Assembly: GCA_026984275.1 (NCBI GenBank)
Contig: JALSSM010000394.1
Location: 1-7,980 of the forward strand
Origin: Gammaproteobacteria bacterium
GTDB taxonomy: Bacteria > Pseudomonadota > Gammaproteobacteria > CAJXQU01
Reading direction: 5' to 3'
DNA: 7,980 nt
Both the position numbers and the translations under genes were made by a program. The first letter of the stretch is position 1; the number at the start of each line of letters is the position of its first letter. Positions 1 to 6,025 of the stretch are shown here, piece by piece. A model generated the notes under the pieces. That model was not told the DNA's origin. It worked only from the letters and a program-made list of their open reading frames with translations, and did no database searches.

Positions 1-1
1 A

Positions 2-1666
2 GGCCGTATCTCAGAAGTCACAGCCCGGTTTACTCTGGATGCCATGCCGGGTAAACAGATGGCGATCGACGCTGATCTCAATGCCGGAATCATTGATCAG
101 GATGAAGCACGTGCCCGCCGTGAGGACGTCTCTCAGGAAGCCGATTTTTATGGCTCAATGGATGGTGCCAGCAAATTTGTCAAAGGTGATGCGGTAGCCG
201 GAATCATCATACTGGTGATTAACCTGCTGGGTGGGCTGGCCATCGGAACCATGCAATATGACATGAGTGTCAGTGATGCGGCTCGTGTTTTTACATTGTT
301 GACTATCGGTGACGGCCTGGTTGCCCAGATCCCTTCACTATTACTTTCCACAGCCACAGCGATCATGGTAACCCGGGTTTCCACCGAACAGGATATGGGT
401 GATGAGATTGTCGGGCAGTTGTTTGCGAATCCAAAAACGCTGGGTGTTGCAGCAGGACTGATTGGCCTGATGGGGATTATTCCGGGCATGCCAAATGTTG
501 TTTTCCTTTTACTGGCTCTGGCAGCGGCTGCCGGTGCTTTCTATACAGCAAAACATCAGAAAGAGCAGAAGGCATTAGCGCTTATCGAGGAAGAGACACC
601 ACCACCGCCACCACCAGAAAATAAAGAATTAAGCTGGGATGATGTGATACCGATCGATGCCATCGGTCTTGAAGTGGGTTATCGACTGATCCCGTTAGTC
701 GATAAAAACCAGGGAGGTGAATTACTGGGGCGTCTGAAAGGTGTACGTAAAAAGTTATCTCAGGAACTGGGATTTCTGGTCCCGCCTGTTCATATTCGTG
801 ACAACCTTGATCTTAACCCTTCTGCTTATCGGATCAGCCTCATGGGAGCCACCTTAAATGAAGATGAGATTCATGTGGAGAAAGAACTGGCGATCAATCC
901 TGGACAGGTCTATGGCGAAATTCAGGGCATACCGGGACATGATCCGGTATTTGGGCTGGAAGCCTTCTGGATTGATCCTCATCAACGTGATCAGGCGCAA
1001 TCATTAGGTTATACAGTCGTTGATTCCAGTACCGTCGTTGCAACACATTTAAGTCAGACATTACAGGATCATGCACACGAATTATTAGGTCACGATGAAG
1101 TTCAGCAATTACTCGATCGACTGGCAGAAAGCTCCCCCAAACTGGTCGAAGATCTGGTGCCTAAAATTTTACCGCTGGGCGTTATTGTCAAGGTTCTGCA
1201 AAACCTGTTAAGAGAATCTGTTCCGATTCGTGACATGCGCACCATCATTGAGGTGCTCTCAGAATACGCACCACAAAGTCAGGATCCCGTCGCCCTTACG
1301 GCAGCTGTTCGTATCGCGTTAGGTCGCATGATCGTCCAGCAAATCAATGGTATGAGCGAAGATCTCCCGGTGATCACGCTGGATGCAACACTGGAACAGT
1401 TATTGCAACAGTCAGTAAAAGCCATGAGTGATGGCGGAATCGCACTAGAACCGGGACTTGCCAGTCAGATGTTGCAGTCATTAAAAGACATCAGTGATCA
1501 GCAGGAACAAGCAGGACAACCGGCGATTTTGCTGGTACCGGATAACCTTCGGGAATTCCTGGCCAGGTTTATTAAACACAGTGTTCCGTCGATGAATGTT
1601 CTGGCTTTTAGTGAGATACCTGAAAGCAAGCAGATCACTATTATCGCAAGCGTCGGTGGGCAATAA
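2..1666 (+). CDS. flhA: Flagellar export-gate protein FlhA (5' truncated by window edge)
   Basis: FlhA is the large inner-membrane subunit of the flagellar type III export gate; its cytoplasmic domain forms a ring that docks chaperone-substrate complexes. The reading frame is open from base 2, so the first visible ATG (44) is internal. The FHIPEP family signature (R-I-S-E-V-T-A-R-F-T-L-D-A-M-P-G-K-Q, then M-A-I-D-A-D) lies at 5-76. Aligned from memory to enterobacterial FlhA, about 145 N-terminal residues, with the first membrane helices, are missing. Four hydrophobic segments follow (about 185-260, 285-370, 440-490 and 495-550). A charged linker with six consecutive prolines (599-616) then leads to the soluble domain, which ends in the typical I-P-E-S-K-Q-I-T-I-I-A-S-V-G stretch and TAA. 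The visible part is 554 codons; the family is usually about 690-700 residues. The frame shows no disruption. The virulence paralogue SctV/InvA is excluded by the sequence match and the flagellar neighbours. Confidence 0.97.
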   Translation, partial: GRISEVTARFTLDAMPGKQMAIDADLNAGIIDQDEARARREDVSQEADFYGSMDGASKFVKGDAVAGIIILVINLLGGLAIGTMQYDMSVSDAARVFTLLTIGDGLVAQIPSLLLSTATAIMVTRVSTEQDMGDEIVGQLFANPKTLGVAAGLIGLMGIIPGMPNVVFLLLALAAAAGAFYTAKHQKEQKALALIEEETPPPPPPENKELSWDDVIPIDAIGLEVGYRLIPLVDKNQGGELLGRLKGVRKKLSQELGFLVPPVHIRDNLDLNPSAYRISLMGATLNEDEIHVEKELAINPGQVYGEIQGIPGHDPVFGLEAFWIDPHQRDQAQSLGYTVVDSSTVVATHLSQTLQDHAHELLGHDEVQQLLDRLAESSPKLVEDLVPKILPLGVIVKVLQNLLRESVPIRDMRTIIEVLSEYAPQSQDPVALTAAVRIALGRMIVQQINGMSEDLPVITLDATLEQLLQQSVKAMSDGGIALEPGLASQMLQSLKDISDQQEQAGQPAILLVPDNLREFLARFIKHSVPSMNVLAFSEIPESKQITIIASVGGQ

Positions 1667-1683
1667 AATTTAGAACAAACAGG

Positions 1684-1725
1684 ATGATAAATATGACTAA
1701 CAAAACAAGGAGGCGAAGCACATGA
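1684..1725 (+). other. Possible mini-ORF overlapping the flhF start
   Basis: Two in-frame ATGs at 1684 and 1693 open a frame of 13 or 10 codons (M-I-N-M-T-N-K-T-R-R-R-S-T). It ends at TGA 1723-1725, overlapping the flhF ATG (1722-1724) as ATGA. An AGGA at 1681-1684 sits 8 bases before the second ATG. The AGG-AGG arginine codons of this frame are the Shine-Dalgarno sequence of flhF. It could be a coupling leader or pure chance in a 55-base gap; the sequence alone cannot decide. Confidence 0.18.
1707..1713 (+). promoter_or_regulatory. Strong ribosome binding site for flhF
   Basis: AAGGAGG lies 8 bases before the ATG at 1722 and is close to a perfect anti-16S match. It fixes the flhF start and suggests efficient independent initiation rather than read-through from flhA. 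Confidence 0.85.
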
Positions 1726-3185
1726 ATGTTACTCGCCATGTAGCCAAGGATATGCGCTCAGCGCTGGCACTCGTTCGTGATCTTCATGGTCCGGATGCTG
1801 TTATTTTGTCAAACAAAAAAGTACCGGAAGGTATCGAGATTACAGCAGCGGTTGATTATGACGAATCGTTGCTTGAGCCGGTAAAAACGGAACCGGAAAA
1901 ATATATTTTTCCTGATGTTGATCAATCACAAAGTGAAGATGCTGTTCAGGCCAGGGAGATGATCAAAAACACGAAGGCACCAACATTAAAGAAACCAAAA
2001 TTTGAATATACACCAGCGAGATCACAAGAACAGAGATCTCAGGAGCAGAATGTTGAATCAGAAGATCTTCCTGATCTGGATTTCAAAGTTGAATTATCCA
2101 GTGCAGTAAAACAGGCCTTTGATCAACAACTGACATCAGTTCCTGAAACAAAACATGTTGAAAAAATTGAACAATATGTTGAGCAGGAAATAGAAGACAA
2201 TTCCGAAAAGAAAATTCACAAACCGGCCACACCAGGAGTCGTCTGGACACAGGACTCATTACTGGATGATATGCGAAAGGAACTGCATTCGCTTAAGTCT
2301 CTGGTAGAAACTCAAATCTCAGGCTTTGCCTGGGGAGAAATGAGCCGTCAAACGCCAGTACGAGCGGGGGTATTACGCAAGCTGGTCGCTTTAGGTTTGA
2401 CGCCGGGTGTTGCACGTCATATTGCATATCGGATCAATGAAGATCTCGGACACCGAAAAGCCTGGTATCGGGCACTGGCCATGTTTGCTCGCCAGGTACC
2501 CATCGCAGGTGACACGATTTTGACCAATGGTGGTGTTGTGGCTCTGGTGGGCCCAGCTGGTGTCGGTAAAACGACATTGATTGCAAAACTGGCCGTTCAA
2601 TATGCAGCACGACATGGTCGTGAAAACGTTGCATTGATTACAACAGATTCCCAACGCTTTGGTGCATTTGATCAACTTAAAAATCTGGGCAGTGTTTTAA
2701 AGATTCCTGTCCGGGCTGTTGGTTCTGAACAGGAACTGGAAGCTGCGCTCGATGGTTTTCTGGAAAAACCACTGGTACTGATTGATTCTGCTGGACTCGG
2801 TTACCGGGATGAAAGACTGGTTGCCGCATTAAAAACGATTAAGAGCGGCACACCAATGCTTAAAGCCTATATGGTGTTATCAGCGACGACCCAGGCTGAT
2901 GCATTACAACAAATGATAGAGGCCTTTAAGCCAGTTAACCCTTGTGGTTGCATCATAACAAAACTCGATGAATCAACCTCCCTTGGCCCCGTTTTATCGG
3001 CAGTCGTCGAACATAAATTACCCATTACTTATTACAGTGAAGGGCAAAATATTCCAGATGATCTAAAAATTTCTCGAATTCAGGACTTAATTGGCAAGGC
3101 AGTTGCTATATCAAAAAGTATGAATGCTTTTGATAAAACGGAAGACCTGATGATGGAACAAATGCTGAAAGGAGAAATGCTATGA
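1722..3185 (+). CDS. flhF: Flagellar placement GTPase FlhF
   Basis: FlhF is an SRP-family GTPase that localises to the pole and recruits early flagellar components there. The 487-residue product has the family N-terminus (A-K-D-M-R-S-A-L, then G-P-D-A-V-I-L-S-N-K-K-V). Residues about 46-180 form a long acidic/basic low-complexity B region with a small tandem repeat. A helical N domain covers about 210-265 and the GTPase domain about 270-470. The visible motifs are P-loop G-P-A-G-V-G-K-T (277-284), T-T-D-S-Q-R-F-G-A-F-D-Q-L (307-319, G2-like), D-S-A-G (355-358, G3, with S for the usual T) and T-K-L-D (413-416, G4). Many FlhF proteins have Tyr where Q311 stands and Glu where D317 stands; these changes look tolerable. 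The AAGGAGG ribosome site fixes the start. The stop overlaps the flhG start as ATGA, which suggests translational coupling of these antagonistic partners. Confidence 0.96.
   Translation: MNVTRHVAKDMRSALALVRDLHGPDAVILSNKKVPEGIEITAAVDYDESLLEPVKTEPEKYIFPDVDQSQSEDAVQAREMIKNTKAPTLKKPKFEYTPARSQEQRSQEQNVESEDLPDLDFKVELSSAVKQAFDQQLTSVPETKHVEKIEQYVEQEIEDNSEKKIHKPATPGVVWTQDSLLDDMRKELHSLKSLVETQISGFAWGEMSRQTPVRAGVLRKLVALGLTPGVARHIAYRINEDLGHRKAWYRALAMFARQVPIAGDTILTNGGVVALVGPAGVGKTTLIAKLAVQYAARHGRENVALITTDSQRFGAFDQLKNLGSVLKIPVRAVGSEQELEAALDGFLEKPLVLIDSAGLGYRDERLVAALKTIKSGTPMLKAYMVLSATTQADALQQMIEAFKPVNPCGCIITKLDESTSLGPVLSAVVEHKLPITYYSEGQNIPDDLKISRIQDLIGKAVAISKSMNAFDKTEDLMMEQMLKGEML
2019..2048 (+). repeat. 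Two-copy 15-bp tandem repeat inside flhF
   Basis: Two adjacent 15-base units (2019-2033 and 2034-2048) agree at 12 of 15 positions. Both encode R-S-Q-E-Q, residues 100-104 and 105-109 of FlhF. All three mismatches are silent or conserve the residue. The repeat lies in the disordered B region, where length changes are usually tolerated, and is probably a small duplication with no specific function. Confidence 0.7.
3168..3174 (+). promoter_or_regulatory. Ribosome binding site for flhG within the flhF 3' end
   Basis: AAAGGAG lies 7 bases before the ATG at 3182 and inside the last codons of flhF. It supports the ATGA-overlapping start over any later ATG and allows re-initiation by ribosomes that finish flhF. 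Confidence 0.8.
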
Positions 3186-4072
3186 ACGTAGTCGAAATTT
3201 CTCCACGAACAACCACTACTTCTGTCAGTAAATATGACAACAATGAGACAACCCGGGTTATTGCTGTGACCAGCGGTAAGGGTGGTGTTGGTAAAACAAC
3301 AGTGGCTATAAACATGGCATTGGGACTGGCTGAAAAAGGTAAACGTGTCATGTTAATGGACGCTGATCTCGGGTTGGCGAATGTTGATGTCATGCTTGGT
3401 TTAAGACATACATTAAATCTTTCACATGTACTCAAAGGAGAGTGTGATCTGGAAGACATTATTCTTACCGGACCACGTGGAATTAAAGTGATTCCAGCAT
3501 CTTCTGGTGTCAAGCAGATGGCAGATCTGTCAGAACCTGAGCAGGCTGGACTCATTCACGCATTCAGTTCTTTATCTAAACAGGCGGATGTTCTTCTGAT
3601 TGATACAGCCGCTGGAATTAATTCGAATACCGTAAAATTTTGTACCGCGGCACAGGAAGTATTACTGGTCGTTTGTAATGAACCCGCCTCAATTACGGAT
3701 GCATATGCAACGATTAAAGTCCTGAATCAGGATCATGGAATCAATCGATTCAGAATTCTTGCAAATATGGCCCAGAGTTCAATGGAAGGTGCAAAAATAT
3801 TTCAGAAACTGGTGGATGTAACGGAACAGTTTTTAAACGTATCACTGGATCTTGTTGGAACGATTCCTTATGACCTGAATTCTCGTAAGGTCGTACAACA
3901 AAGAAAAGCAATATTTGATGTTTTGCCAGGCTCAGGGGCGGCAAGAGCCTATAAGAGGCTGGCAGATCGAACTGATAAATGGTCGATACCAACTAAAGCC
4001 AATGGAAGTCTTCAATTTTTCGTTGAGCAACTGGTACAGGCAGAACCAAAAAAGAGACAGGTGCAATTATGA
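3182..4072 (+). CDS. flhG: MinD/ParA-type ATPase FlhG (FleN), flagellar number regulator
   Basis: FlhG/FleN is a MinD-like ATPase that restrains FlhF and, in Pseudomonas and Vibrio relatives, the sigma-54 master activator, keeping flagellar number low. The 296-residue product shows the deviant Walker A motif G-K-G-G-V-G-K-T-T (32-40, signature K33 and catalytic K38). The D-A-D-L-G-L-A-N-V-D segment (60-69) and Walker B L-L-I-D-T-A-A-G (138-145, D141) follow. The family stretch V-V-C-N-E-P-A-S-I-T-D-A-Y (163-175) is also present. Residues about 275-290 (G-S-L-Q-F-F-V-E-Q-L-V) could form the C-terminal amphipathic membrane-targeting helix. The first 30 residues are Thr/Ser-rich and show no DQAxxLR motif, the FlhF-activating motif known from several FlhG proteins. 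Cell-division MinD is a less likely identity given the flhF/fliA neighbours. Both ends overlap the neighbouring genes as ATGA. Confidence 0.95.
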   Translation: MNVVEISPRTTTTSVSKYDNNETTRVIAVTSGKGGVGKTTVAINMALGLAEKGKRVMLMDADLGLANVDVMLGLRHTLNLSHVLKGECDLEDIILTGPRGIKVIPASSGVKQMADLSEPEQAGLIHAFSSLSKQADVLLIDTAAGINSNTVKFCTAAQEVLLVVCNEPASITDAYATIKVLNQDHGINRFRILANMAQSSMEGAKIFQKLVDVTEQFLNVSLDLVGTIPYDLNSRKVVQQRKAIFDVLPGSGAARAYKRLADRTDKWSIPTKANGSLQFFVEQLVQAEPKKRQVQL

Positions 4073-4812
4073 GTCAAGTGGCGGCCTACAAGAAGACAGC
4101 CAGAAAGGAAGAAGTTCCAGCCAGTAATGATCTGATAGAACAGCACGGGTTACTGGTAAAACGGATTGCTTATCATCTAATGACACGATTACCGCCCAGT
4201 GTTCAGGTCGATGATCTGATCCAGTCCGGGATGATCGGCTTACTTGAAGCATCAAAAAACTATGATGCCTCACAAGGTGCCAGCTTTGAAACCTATGCGG
4301 GAATCAGGATCAGAGGATCGATGCTGGATGAAATCAGGAAAGGTGACTGGGCTCCGCGTTCTTTACACAGAAAAGTGAGAGAGCTAACCAAGGCAATCAA
4401 TGAGGTCGAAGGAAAAACAGGTCGTGACGCCAAAGATTTTGAAGTCGCTGAACATATGGAAATTACCCTGGATGAATATTATCAGATTCTGCAACATGCC
4501 AGTGGTCATCGTATGTTCAGTTTTGAAGATCTGGTCACCGGTGAAGAAGGTTTTTCAGAAAGCCTCGTTGACAATATTGTAGCCCCACCTGATCAGGTTG
4601 AGAAGGAGAAGTTCAAAGAGGCTTTAACTAAAGCGATTTCAACATTGCCAGACAGAGAGCGGCTAGTGATGTCGCTTTATTATGAAGAAGAATTGAATTT
4701 ACGTGAAACCGGTGAAGTACTTGGTGTCAGTGAATCAAGAGTTTGCCAGATCCATTCACAGGCACTGGTTAGACTGAAAGCAAGAATGCAGGACTGGATC
4801 AATCTTTTATAG
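4069..4812 (+). CDS. fliA: Flagellar sigma factor sigma-28 (FliA)
   Basis: FliA directs RNA polymerase to late flagellar and chemotaxis promoters and is held inactive by FlgM until the hook-basal body is complete. The 247-residue length is typical. Region 2 spans about 22-100, including L-P-P-S-V-Q-V-D-D-L-I-Q-S-G (41-54). The promoter-binding 2.3/2.4 segment F-E-T-Y-A-G-I-R-I-R-G-S-M-L-D-E (73-88) continues to D-W-A-P-R-S (93-98). Region 3 covers about 100-160. Region 4 has S-T-L-P-D-R-E-R-L-V (191-200) and a helix-turn-helix ending G-V-S-E-S-R-V-C-Q-I-H (219-229). The start overlaps the flhG stop as ATGA. Only a weak GAGACAGG (4054-4061) precedes it, so translation probably depends on coupling to flhG. 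An 18-base gap separates it from cheY. FlgM is not in the window. Confidence 0.97.
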   Translation: MSQVAAYKKTARKEEVPASNDLIEQHGLLVKRIAYHLMTRLPPSVQVDDLIQSGMIGLLEASKNYDASQGASFETYAGIRIRGSMLDEIRKGDWAPRSLHRKVRELTKAINEVEGKTGRDAKDFEVAEHMEITLDEYYQILQHASGHRMFSFEDLVTGEEGFSESLVDNIVAPPDQVEKEKFKEALTKAISTLPDRERLVMSLYYEEELNLRETGEVLGVSESRVCQIHSQALVRLKARMQDWINLL

Positions 4813-4819
4813 TAAGTAC

Positions 4820-4823
4820 GGAG
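4820..4823 (+). promoter_or_regulatory. Ribosome binding site selecting the GTG start of cheY
   Basis: GGAG lies 7 bases before GTG 4831. The next in-frame ATG (4843), which would give the more familiar M-K-I-L-I-V-D-D start, is 19 bases away and has no better site. This supports the GTG start. Confidence 0.7.
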
Positions 4824-4830
4824 AAATATT

Positions 4831-5223
4831 GTGAATAAAGATATGAAAATTCTGATTGTGGATGACTTTTCTACGATGAGACGAATTATAAAAAACCTGT
4901 TGCGAGATCTGGGTTTTACCAATACAGATGAAGCCGATGATGGGCAAACTGCACTACCAAAACTGGAAGCAGGTGGTTTCGACTTTCTGGTGACCGACTG
5001 GAACATGCCGGGTATGCAGGGCATTGATCTGCTGAAGGCAGTCAGAGCACATCCTGAATTGAAAGATCTACCCGTATTGATGGTAACGGCAGAATCAAAA
5101 CGTGAGCAGATCGTTGAAGCCGCTCAGGCCGGTGTCAATGGTTATGTTGTAAAACCATTTACGGCTGGAACGCTGAAGGAAAAGATCGACAAGATCTTTG
5201 AACGTATCGAAACACCCGCATAA
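4831..5223 (+). CDS. cheY: Chemotaxis response regulator CheY
   Basis: CheY is a single receiver-domain protein that is phosphorylated by CheA and binds the FliM switch to change motor rotation. The 130-residue product has every receiver hallmark: acidic pair D11-D12, phosphoacceptor D56 in V-T-D-W-N-M-P-G-M, switch threonine T86, aromatic Y105 and invariant K108 in V-V-K-P-F. No output domain is present. The sequence is close to gammaproteobacterial polar-flagellar CheY, including F-S-T-M-R-R-I-I-K-N-L-L. The GTG start adds four residues (M-N-K-D) before the usual M-K-I-L. It is chosen because GGAG is correctly spaced from GTG and not from the ATG at 4843. The gene sits between fliA and cheZ, so the kinase target and its phosphatase are encoded next to each other. 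Confidence 0.97.
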   Translation: MNKDMKILIVDDFSTMRRIIKNLLRDLGFTNTDEADDGQTALPKLEAGGFDFLVTDWNMPGMQGIDLLKAVRAHPELKDLPVLMVTAESKREQIVEAAQAGVNGYVVKPFTAGTLKEKIDKIFERIETPA

Positions 5224-5234
5224 AAATAGATAAG

Positions 5235-5240
5235 AAGGAG
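5235..5240 (+). promoter_or_regulatory. Ribosome binding site selecting the GTG start of cheZ
   Basis: AAGGAG lies 6 bases before GTG 5247. The first in-frame ATG is at 5337, far inside the conserved N-terminal helix region, so GTG is the credible start. Confidence 0.8.
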
Positions 5241-5246
5241 AATATT

Positions 5247-5963
5247 GTGGTAGACGCAACACGACTAGATCTGGCCAATGAATTTCTGGATGCAATTCAG
5301 GAAGGAAATGAAGAACATGCGGATGAAGTTCTGGCTATGATTGCAGCAGAACGTGAATCACGTTTGTTTGAAGAAATTGGTAAATTAACACGACAGTTAC
5401 ATGATTCATTATCAAGTGTACGTGCAGAATCTGACCTGGCTGGCATTGCAGAACATGAAATACCCGATGCCAAGGAACGACTGAATTTTGTTATCGAAAA
5501 AACAGAAGAAGCTGCCAACAAAACCATGGATGTTGTAGAAGAAATTCTTCCCGTGTCTGAAACGATCCGTACTCGTGCAGGACAATTACAAGAAGATTGG
5601 TCAAGATTTCAACGGCGTGAGATGGATGTTGATGAGTTTAAAAAAATGGGTGGTGAGCTGGTAGATTTTCTGGGTGAGTTAACGAGAAATTCTGACACGA
5701 TTCATAGCGGACTCAACAATATTCTGATGGCCCAGGATTTTCAGGATATTACTGGTCAGGTTATCAGAAAAGTCATTCAGGTCGTACAGGAAGTTGAAGA
5801 TTCACTTGTAGGATTGATCAGGGCAACCGGTGTGCAAGCCACGCCTAAGAAAGTTGTGAGTGAAGTCGAAGCGGAAGGACCTCAGATGAATGCAGAAGAC
5901 AAAGACAACGTCGTGAACGATCAGGACGATGTTGATGATCTGCTTTCAAGTCTTGGTTTCTGA
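5247..5963 (+). CDS. cheZ: CheY-phosphate phosphatase CheZ
   Basis: CheZ is a dimeric helical-hairpin phosphatase that dephosphorylates CheY-P and ends the motor signal. The 238-residue product is mostly predicted helix. It carries the catalytic signature A-Q-D-F-Q-D-I-T-G-Q-V-I (162-173); D167 and Q171 correspond to the catalytic Asp143/Gln147 pair of Escherichia coli CheZ. Residues about 196-225 form a flexible linker. The C-terminal D-D-V-D-D-L-L-S-S-L-G-F (227-238) matches the known CheY-tethering peptide, which ends in L-G-F in E. coli as well. It is slightly longer than the 214-residue E. coli protein, as is usual in polar flagellates. Initiation is at GTG with AAGGAG 6 bases upstream. 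The gap from cheY is 23 bases, consistent with co-transcription. Confidence 0.96.
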   Translation: MVDATRLDLANEFLDAIQEGNEEHADEVLAMIAAERESRLFEEIGKLTRQLHDSLSSVRAESDLAGIAEHEIPDAKERLNFVIEKTEEAANKTMDVVEEILPVSETIRTRAGQLQEDWSRFQRREMDVDEFKKMGGELVDFLGELTRNSDTIHSGLNNILMAQDFQDITGQVIRKVIQVVQEVEDSLVGLIRATGVQATPKKVVSEVEAEGPQMNAEDKDNVVNDQDDVDDLLSSLGF

Positions 5964-5970
5964 CGGATTA

Positions 5971-5998
5971 TTGAAAAAAGCAGGGTTTTCTTGAAAAC
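5971..5998 (+). repeat. Small AT-rich inverted and direct repeats in the cheZ-cheA gap
   Basis: GTTTTC (5985-5990) and GAAAAC (5993-5998) are exact inverted copies two bases apart. GAAAA (5973-5977) can instead pair with TTTTC (5986-5990), so the two pairings exclude each other. TTGAAAA also occurs as a direct repeat at 5971 and 5991. The stems are short and weak and no U-tract follows, so this is not a convincing terminator. It might be a weak attenuating or processing structure, or simply AT-rich spacer. Confidence 0.35.
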
Positions 5999-6025
5999 GT
6001 AGTTAAAAACATATAGAGAATTATT

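Noticed and set aside
44..1666. flhA starting at the first visible ATG (44)
   Set aside because: The family signature R-I-S-E-V-T-A-R-F-T-L-D begins upstream of this ATG in the same frame, so the gene extends beyond the window edge.
2476..2490. Possible sigma-54 element inside flhF (TGGCCATGTTTGCT)
   Set aside because: The GG and GC doublets are 8 bases apart instead of the required 10, and the site is in mid-gene with no target start nearby.
3106..3555. Long minus-strand open frame opposite flhF/flhG
   Set aside because: It lies entirely opposite conserved coding sequence, has no plausible ribosome site or recognisable domain, and is Ser/Pro/Thr-rich as expected for an antisense shadow. 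The other minus-strand frames in the window are rejected for the same reason.
3915..4127. Plus-strand 70-codon frame across the flhG-fliA junction
   Set aside because: It overlaps both conserved genes in another frame, its composition is unlike a real protein, and it has no matching ribosome site.
4629..4654. Possible sigma-28 promoter inside fliA upstream of cheY (TAAAGCGA ... GCCAGACA)
   Set aside because: The -10-like half matches the GCCGATAA consensus at only about half of its positions, the spacing is one base short, and it sits in conserved fliA coding sequence about 180 bases before cheY.
4843..5223. Shorter cheY starting at ATG 4843
   Set aside because: It would give the familiar M-K-I-L start, but its spacing to GGAG (19 bases) is too long, whereas GTG 4831 is spaced correctly.
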